DNA from: an uncultured Limosilactobacillus sp.
GTDB taxonomy: Bacteria; Bacillota; Bacilli; Lactobacillales; Lactobacillaceae
Direction of reading: 5' to 3'
DNA length: 36,488 bases
Assembly: GCA_944327195.1 (NCBI GenBank)
Contig: CALVGV010000023.1
Span: forward strand, 1 to 36,488
Positions 32,708 through 36,488 of this stretch are shown piece by piece; the stretch's first letter is position 1, and every line of letters begins with the position of its first letter. A program made the position numbers and the translations under genes. The notes under the pieces are model-generated. The model worked only from the letters and a program-made list of their open reading frames with translations, made no database searches and was not told the DNA's origin.

Positions 32708-33217
32708 TTATTCAGCCAAGTGATCAACTGAAACGCCACGCAATTGAGCAACTTCTTCAGCACTCTTCAGAGCCTTCAGCCCTTCGAAGGTTGCCCGAAC
32801 AACGTTGATCGGCGTGTTGGAGCCAAGCCGCTTGGACGTAACGTCGTCGATGCCGGCGAGTTCCATCACGTTGCGGACCGCGCCCCCGGCAGCAACCCCG
32901 GACCCTTCAACGGCTGGCTTGAGCAGGATCTTGCCACCGCCGAAAGTCCCGATGACTTCGTGCGGAATCGTCGTCCCGACAACCGGAACCTTGATCAGGT
33001 TCTTTTGGGCAGCGGCAGAAGCCTTGCGGATAGCTTCCGGCACTTCTTGCGCCTTCCCGGTCCCAAAACCAACGTGGCCGTTGTGGTCGCCGACAACAAC
33101 CAGGGCCGCAAAGCGGAGCCGCCGACCACCCTTAACAACCTTGGTAATCCGGTTGATGGAAACAACTTGATCGTCGAGATCCAACTTGGCTGGATCGATA
33201 AATTCTGATGATGCCAT
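32708..33217 (-). CDS. rpsE: 30S ribosomal protein S5
   Basis: 169 aa. S5 helps form the mRNA entry channel and affects decoding accuracy. The N-terminal double-stranded-RNA-binding-like domain ([39 protein letters not shown]) and the C-terminal domain ([17 protein letters not shown]) are complete. AAAGGAGG lies upstream of the ATG. Confidence 0.97.
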   Translation of the reverse strand: MASSEFIDPAKLDLDDQVVSINRITKVVKGGRRLRFAALVVVGDHNGHVGFGTGKAQEVPEAIRKASAAAQKNLIKVPVVGTTIPHEVIGTFGGGKILLKPAVEGSGVAAGGAVRNVMELAGIDDVTSKRLGSNTPINVVRATFEGLKALKSAEEVAQLRGVSVDHLAE

Positions 33218-33239
33218 TACGGGTTATTCCTCCTTTACC

Positions 33240-33596
33240 TTAGAATTGCAGACCGTTTTCGCGAGCGGCTTCAGCCAAGGCTTGCACCCGGCCGTGGTAG
33301 AGGTAGCCCCCCCGGTCGAAGACAACAACGGAGATTTGCTTTTCGCTTGCCCGCTTGGCAATCAAAGCACCAACCCCAGCTGCTTGTTCCGACTTAGTCT
33401 TGCCGCTAACTTCACTGTCCAACGTTGAGGCACTTGCGAGCGTCACACCCTTTACGTCATCAATTAATTGAGCGTAAATGTTTTTGTTTGAACGGTAAAC
33501 ACTTAAACGTGGGCGCTCTGCAGTCCCAGAGATCTTACCGCGAACGCGCATGTGACGACGTTGACGGATCTTGTTCTTGTCTGGTTTCGAAATCAC
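33240..33596 (-). CDS. rplR: 50S ribosomal protein L18
   Basis: 118 aa from the GTG at 33594-33596 ([20 protein letters not shown]). A GTG three codons earlier overlaps the AGAGG SD, whereas the chosen one is eight bases from it and gives the usual length. L18 binds 5S rRNA with L5 in the central protuberance. [20 protein letters not shown] is typical. Confidence 0.95.
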   Translation of the reverse strand: MISKPDKNKIRQRRHMRVRGKISGTAERPRLSVYRSNKNIYAQLIDDVKGVTLASASTLDSEVSGKTKSEQAAGVGALIAKRASEKQISVVVFDRGGYLYHGRVQALAEAARENGLQF

Positions 33597-33643
33597 AACT
33601 GTCACCTCTTATTAATTTATTTTAACTTGCCAGTTTGAATGGC

Positions 33644-34180
33644 TTACTTCCCAGTCTTACCTTCCTTAAGGGTAATGTGTTCGTTCTCGTAACGAATCCC
33701 CTTGCCCTTGTAAGGTTCTGGTGACCGAACGGCGCGAACTTCAGCAGCGAAGTCGCCGACGGCTTGCTTGTCGATCCCACTGATTTCAATCGTGGTGTTG
33801 TCAGGTACCTTGATGTCGATCCCTTCTGGCTTAGCCATTTCAACCGGGTTGGAGTAACCAACGGTCAGAATCAACTTGTTGCCCTTGAATTGGGCCCGGT
33901 AACCAACCCCGACCAGCTTCATGGTCTTCTTGAAGCCGTTAACGACCCCTTCAACCATGTTGTTGACGTTGGCCCGCGTCGTCCCGTGGAGGGCACGCAC
34001 CTTGTTGTCATCGCTTGAACGTTCAAACTTAACAACCTTGCCGTCAACCGTCATCTTAATCAACGGAGAGATTTCCCGTGACAGGGTCCCCTTTGGGCCC
34101 TTGACCGTAACAACGTCCCCATCTTGGGCGATTTCAACGTTTTCTGGCAGGTCAATTTCCTTGTAACCAATACGACTCAT
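33644..34180 (-). CDS. rplF: 50S ribosomal protein L6
   Basis: 178 aa with two homologous L6 folds. [16 protein letters not shown] starts the protein, and [26 protein letters not shown], with the conserved PEPYKGKGI, ends it. It lies near the factor-binding site of the 50S subunit. AGGAGG precedes the ATG by eight bases. Confidence 0.97.
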   Translation of the reverse strand: MSRIGYKEIDLPENVEIAQDGDVVTVKGPKGTLSREISPLIKMTVDGKVVKFERSSDDNKVRALHGTTRANVNNMVEGVVNGFKKTMKLVGVGYRAQFKGNKLILTVGYSNPVEMAKPEGIDIKVPDNTTIEISGIDKQAVGDFAAEVRAVRSPEPYKGKGIRYENEHITLKEGKTGK

Positions 34181-34208
34181 CTTTACACCTCCTGTCGATT
34201 AAGATTTA

Positions 34209-34607
34209 TTACCAGATGTAGGCAATGACTTCGCCGCCGACCTTCTTGGCCCGGGCAACCTTGTCAGTGACTACCCCGTTAGACGTCGAAATGATGGCAA
34301 TCCCAAGGCCGTTGAGGACCTTCGGCACTGCATCGGCCTTAACGTAAGAGCGCAGCCCCGGCTTGGAGATCCGCTTCAGGCCGGAGATAACCCGTTCGCC
34401 GTCCTTGCCGTACTTCAAGAAGACGCGGATGATGCCTTGCTTGTTGTCATCTACGTATTCAACATCGCGGATGAAACCTTCTTGCTTCAAGATTTCAGCG
34501 ATGTCCTTCTTCATCTTGGATGCAGGTGCTTCAACCGATTCGTGGTGCGCCAGGTTGGCGTTGCGGATCCGGGTTAAGAAGTCTGCAATTGGATCACTCA
34601 TAGACAT
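34209..34607 (-). CDS. rpsH: 30S ribosomal protein S8
   Basis: 132 aa from the ATG at 34605-34607 ([18 protein letters not shown]), ten bases after AAAGGAGG. S8 nucleates the central domain of 16S rRNA and in E. coli is the translational repressor of the spc operon. The C-terminal [20 protein letters not shown] is the RNA-binding signature. A longer upstream start would include the SD and is rejected. Confidence 0.96.
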   Translation of the reverse strand: MSMSDPIADFLTRIRNANLAHHESVEAPASKMKKDIAEILKQEGFIRDVEYVDDNKQGIIRVFLKYGKDGERVISGLKRISKPGLRSYVKADAVPKVLNGLGIAIISTSNGVVTDKVARAKKVGGEVIAYIW

Positions 34608-34639
34608 CGTACATTTTCCTCCTTTTGTCGTTGATTTGT

Positions 34640-34825
34640 TTACCAACTAGCCTTCTTCATCCCAGGAATTTGACCATCGTGGGCAAGTTCACGTAAGCAA
34701 ATCCGGCACAAGTGGAATTTACGGTAAACAGAGTGCGGACGGCCACAACGTTCACAACGCGTGTACTCTTGCGTCGAGAACTTGGCTGGGCGCTTGCTCT
34801 TAGCGATCATTGATTTCTTAGCCAA
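34640..34825 (-). CDS. rpsN: 30S ribosomal protein S14, type Z
   Basis: 61 aa, the short zinc-binding S14. [20 protein letters not shown] supplies Cys24, Cys27, Cys40 and Cys43, and the protein ends in the usual GMKKASW. The start is TTG at 34823-34825, eight bases after AAGGAGG; no in-frame ATG fits the family N-terminus. The open frame continues upstream over the rplE end, but that part is not protein-like. Also called rpsZ. Confidence 0.95.
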   Translation of the reverse strand: MAKKSMIAKSKRPAKFSTQEYTRCERCGRPHSVYRKFHLCRICLRELAHDGQIPGMKKASW

Positions 34826-34841
34826 TTGTGGAACCTCCTTT

Positions 34842-35384
34842 TTACTTTGCGAATGGCATCCCGAGTTGGGCCAACAGTTCGTGGCCTTCTTCGTCGGTGT
34901 TAGCAGTCGTAACAATGACGATGTCCAACCCGCGAACCCGCTTAACGTTGTCGTAATCAATTTCCGGGAAGATCAGTTGTTCCCGAACCCCAAGGGTGTA
35001 GTTCCCGCGGCCATCAAAGGACTTGTTGGAAACCCCCCGGAAGTCACGAACCCGTGGCAGGGAAACGTTGATCAGCTTGTCCAAGAAGTCGTACATGCGC
35101 TCGCCACGCAGGGTAACCTTGGCCCCAATCTTCATTCCTTCCCGCAGACGGAAGCCGGCGATGGACTTCTTTGCCTTCGTAACCAGTGGCTTTTGACCTG
35201 AGATCAGACCGAGTTCTTCCACGGCTTCGTCGAGGTTCTTGGAGTTTTGGGTTGCGTCACCCACCCCCATGTTAAGAACGATCTTGTCGATCTTCGGGGC
35301 AGCCATGACGGAAGAGTAGTTGAACTTTTCGATCAGGCTTGGGCGCACTTCGTTTTCGTACTTAGCCTTTAAACGGTTTTCCAT
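34842..35384 (-). CDS. rplE: 50S ribosomal protein L5
   Basis: 180 aa from the ATG at 35382-35384 ([17 protein letters not shown]), with GGAGG ahead. L5 binds 5S rRNA and contacts the P-site tRNA elbow. [37 protein letters not shown] and [10 protein letters not shown] are standard. An in-frame extension of 32 residues upstream overlaps the intergenic SD and rplX, and is rejected. Confidence 0.97.
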   Translation of the reverse strand: MENRLKAKYENEVRPSLIEKFNYSSVMAAPKIDKIVLNMGVGDATQNSKNLDEAVEELGLISGQKPLVTKAKKSIAGFRLREGMKIGAKVTLRGERMYDFLDKLINVSLPRVRDFRGVSNKSFDGRGNYTLGVREQLIFPEIDYDNVKRVRGLDIVIVTTANTDEEGHELLAQLGMPFAK

Positions 35385-35412
35385 GATGAGTTTATTCCTC
35401 CTTCCCACTAAA

Positions 35413-35721
35413 TTAGTCGATTTGCTTGCCCGACTTCTTGGCAATCCGAACCTTCTTGCCGTCAACAACCGCAAAGCCAACCCGGGTTGGTTCGTTGGTC
35501 GACGGGTCGATCAGCATTACGTTTGATGCTTGGATCGGGGCTTCGGTGTCCACGATGCCACCATTCGGGTTCATGCTGGTTGGCTTTTGGTGCTTCTTGA
35601 TCATGTTAACACCTTCGACGATCACGCGGTTTTCCTTTGCCAAGGTCTTCTTGATCGTGCCTTCCTTGCCCTTGTCCTTACCGGTGATGACGCGAACCTT
35701 GTCACCTGTCTTCAAAAACAT
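35413..35721 (-). CDS. rplX: 50S ribosomal protein L24
   Basis: 102 aa from the ATG at 35719-35721 ([21 protein letters not shown]), the KOW motif. The GTG four codons earlier abuts AAGGAGG and is unlikely. L24 starts 50S assembly at the 5' end of 23S r[16 protein letters not shown] and the C-terminal [19 protein letters not shown] are typical. Confidence 0.96.
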   Translation of the reverse strand: MFLKTGDKVRVITGKDKGKEGTIKKTLAKENRVIVEGVNMIKKHQKPTSMNPNGGIVDTEAPIQASNVMLIDPSTNEPTRVGFAVVDGKKVRIAKKSGKQID

Positions 35722-35752
35722 GTGGTAGTGCACCTCCTTATTTTCGGTAATC

Positions 35753-36121
35753 TTACAGAACTTCTGGGGCCAGTGAGACGATCTTCATGAAGTCGTCGTC
35801 ACGTAACTCACGAGCGATTGGGCCAAAAATACGGGTACCCTTTGGGCTCTTGTCGTTGTTGATCAGGACAGCGGCGTTTTCATCAAACTTGATGTAGGAA
35901 CCGTCCTTGCGGTGCAGACCGTGCTTAGTCCGGACAACAACTGCCTTCACAACGTCACCCTTTTTGACAACGCCACCTGGTGTTGCTTGTTTTACCGTCG
36001 CAACAATAATATCACCAATGTTCCCAGTCTTAACGCGGGAACCACCCAAAATCTTGATTACCAGGATTTCACGGGCACCAGAGTTATCAGCAACCTTCAA
36101 CCGACTTTCTTGTTGAATCAC
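35753..36121 (-). CDS. rplN: 50S ribosomal protein L14
   Basis: 122 aa. It forms an intersubunit bridge with 16S r[23 protein letters not shown] and [22 protein letters not shown] are diagnostic. The start is GTG, nine bases after GGAGG. Confidence 0.97.
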   Translation of the reverse strand: MIQQESRLKVADNSGAREILVIKILGGSRVKTGNIGDIIVATVKQATPGGVVKKGDVVKAVVVRTKHGLHRKDGSYIKFDENAAVLINNDKSPKGTRIFGPIARELRDDDFMKIVSLAPEVL

Positions 36122-36179
36122 GGTTAGTGTCCTCCTTCCATCTCTAAATAAGAATTAAGAATACGAATGTGGTTAAGGC

Positions 36180-36446
36180 TTACAGGATTACGGCCTTTTC
36201 GACCACCTTAACAAGCCGGAAACGCTTCTTTGCGGACAGCGGCCGCGTTTCCATGATTTGAACAGTGTCCCCAACGTGAGCTTCGTTGTTTTCATCGTGG
36301 GCGTAGAACTTCTTGGAGTACTTGACCCGCTTGCCGTAAATTGGAGCACTCTTGTAGGTGTCGATCACAACGGTAATCGTCTTGTCCATCTTGTCGGAAA
36401 CGACGCGACCCTGGTACACCTTACGTGCATTACGTTCGTCACTCAT
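36180..36446 (-). CDS. rpsQ: 30S ribosomal protein S17
   Basis: 88 aa OB-fold protein that binds the 5' domain of 16S r[22 protein letters not shown] and the later [20 protein letters not shown] are the family signature. AAGGAGG precedes the ATG by nine bases. Confidence 0.97.
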   Translation of the reverse strand: MSDERNARKVYQGRVVSDKMDKTITVVIDTYKSAPIYGKRVKYSKKFYAHDENNEAHVGDTVQIMETRPLSAKKRFRLVKVVEKAVIL

Positions 36447-36470
36447 GCGCTAATCCTCCTTTTCGTATTC

Positions 36471-36488
36471 TTATTTGTTTAATTCTTG
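36471..36488 (-). CDS. rpmC: 50S ribosomal protein L29, C-terminal end only
   Basis: The last five codons and stop of a gene running off the window: Gln-Glu-Leu-Asn-Lys-TAA. Its position directly before rpsQ and the typical ELNK ending fit rpmC. Confidence 0.72.
   Translation of the reverse strand, partial: QELNK

Overview
The window is a stretch of a lactobacillus chromosome. The gene set, the GC-rich codon third positions and the lactic-acid-bacterial spc/alpha ribosomal layout point to Limosilactobacillus fermentum or a close relative; this is inferred from sequence style and gene order, not from a search. Every gene I can support is on the minus strand, so transcription runs from high to low coordinates.

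Right part (about 36.5 to 27.2 kb): the spc and alpha ribosomal clusters in standard order, rpmC(end)-rpsQ-rplN-rplX-rplE-rpsN-rpsH-rplF-rplR-rpsE-rpmD-rplO-secY-adk-infA-rpmJ-rpsM-rpsK-rpoA-rplQ. They build the ribosome, the Sec channel, adenylate kinase, IF-1 and the RNA polymerase alpha subunit. Two terminator-like hairpins lie inside the run. One follows a good promoter in the infA leader; the other sits between rpsK and rpoA. The L17 downstream element RNA follows rplQ.

Middle (27.1 to 14.7 kb): the vitamin-uptake ECF energizing module ecfA1-ecfA2-ecfT, then truA, then rplM-rpsI behind its own promoter and leader hairpin. Next come a GH73-type cell-wall hydrolase, xpt and a PurK-like ATP-grasp protein, then pcrA-ligA-camS (DNA repair and replication plus a lipoprotein).

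Left part (14.6 to 2 kb): a polyphosphate module (a divergent Ppx-like protein, Ppk and a canonical Ppx), galE, a hypothetical membrane-anchored protein, and gatC-gatA-gatB-dagK followed by rlmD. In many Firmicutes the gat genes follow pcrA-ligA-camS closely, so the polyphosphate/galE block looks like an insertion into an ancestral neighbourhood.

Far left (1 to 2 kb): an AT-rich accessory locus with one FRG-domain gene, broken by an in-frame amber codon exactly where the Gln after the Phe/Tyr-Arg-Gly motif is expected.

The most striking non-genic signal is a 14-bp palindrome, ATTTCCCGGGAAAT. It occurs four times perfectly, and once with one mismatch, between 14.57 and 25.46 kb. It is identical to the Bacillus subtilis Noc-binding sequence, so this stretch probably carries a dense cluster of nucleoid-occlusion sites. 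A second notable signal is an 81-nt rod-like structured RNA with its own terminator just after galE. No tRNA, rRNA, CRISPR array or intact insertion sequence was seen. No gene-free stretch exceeds 300 bases; the longest are 1-258, 1753-2018, 8457-8698 and 20148-20380.
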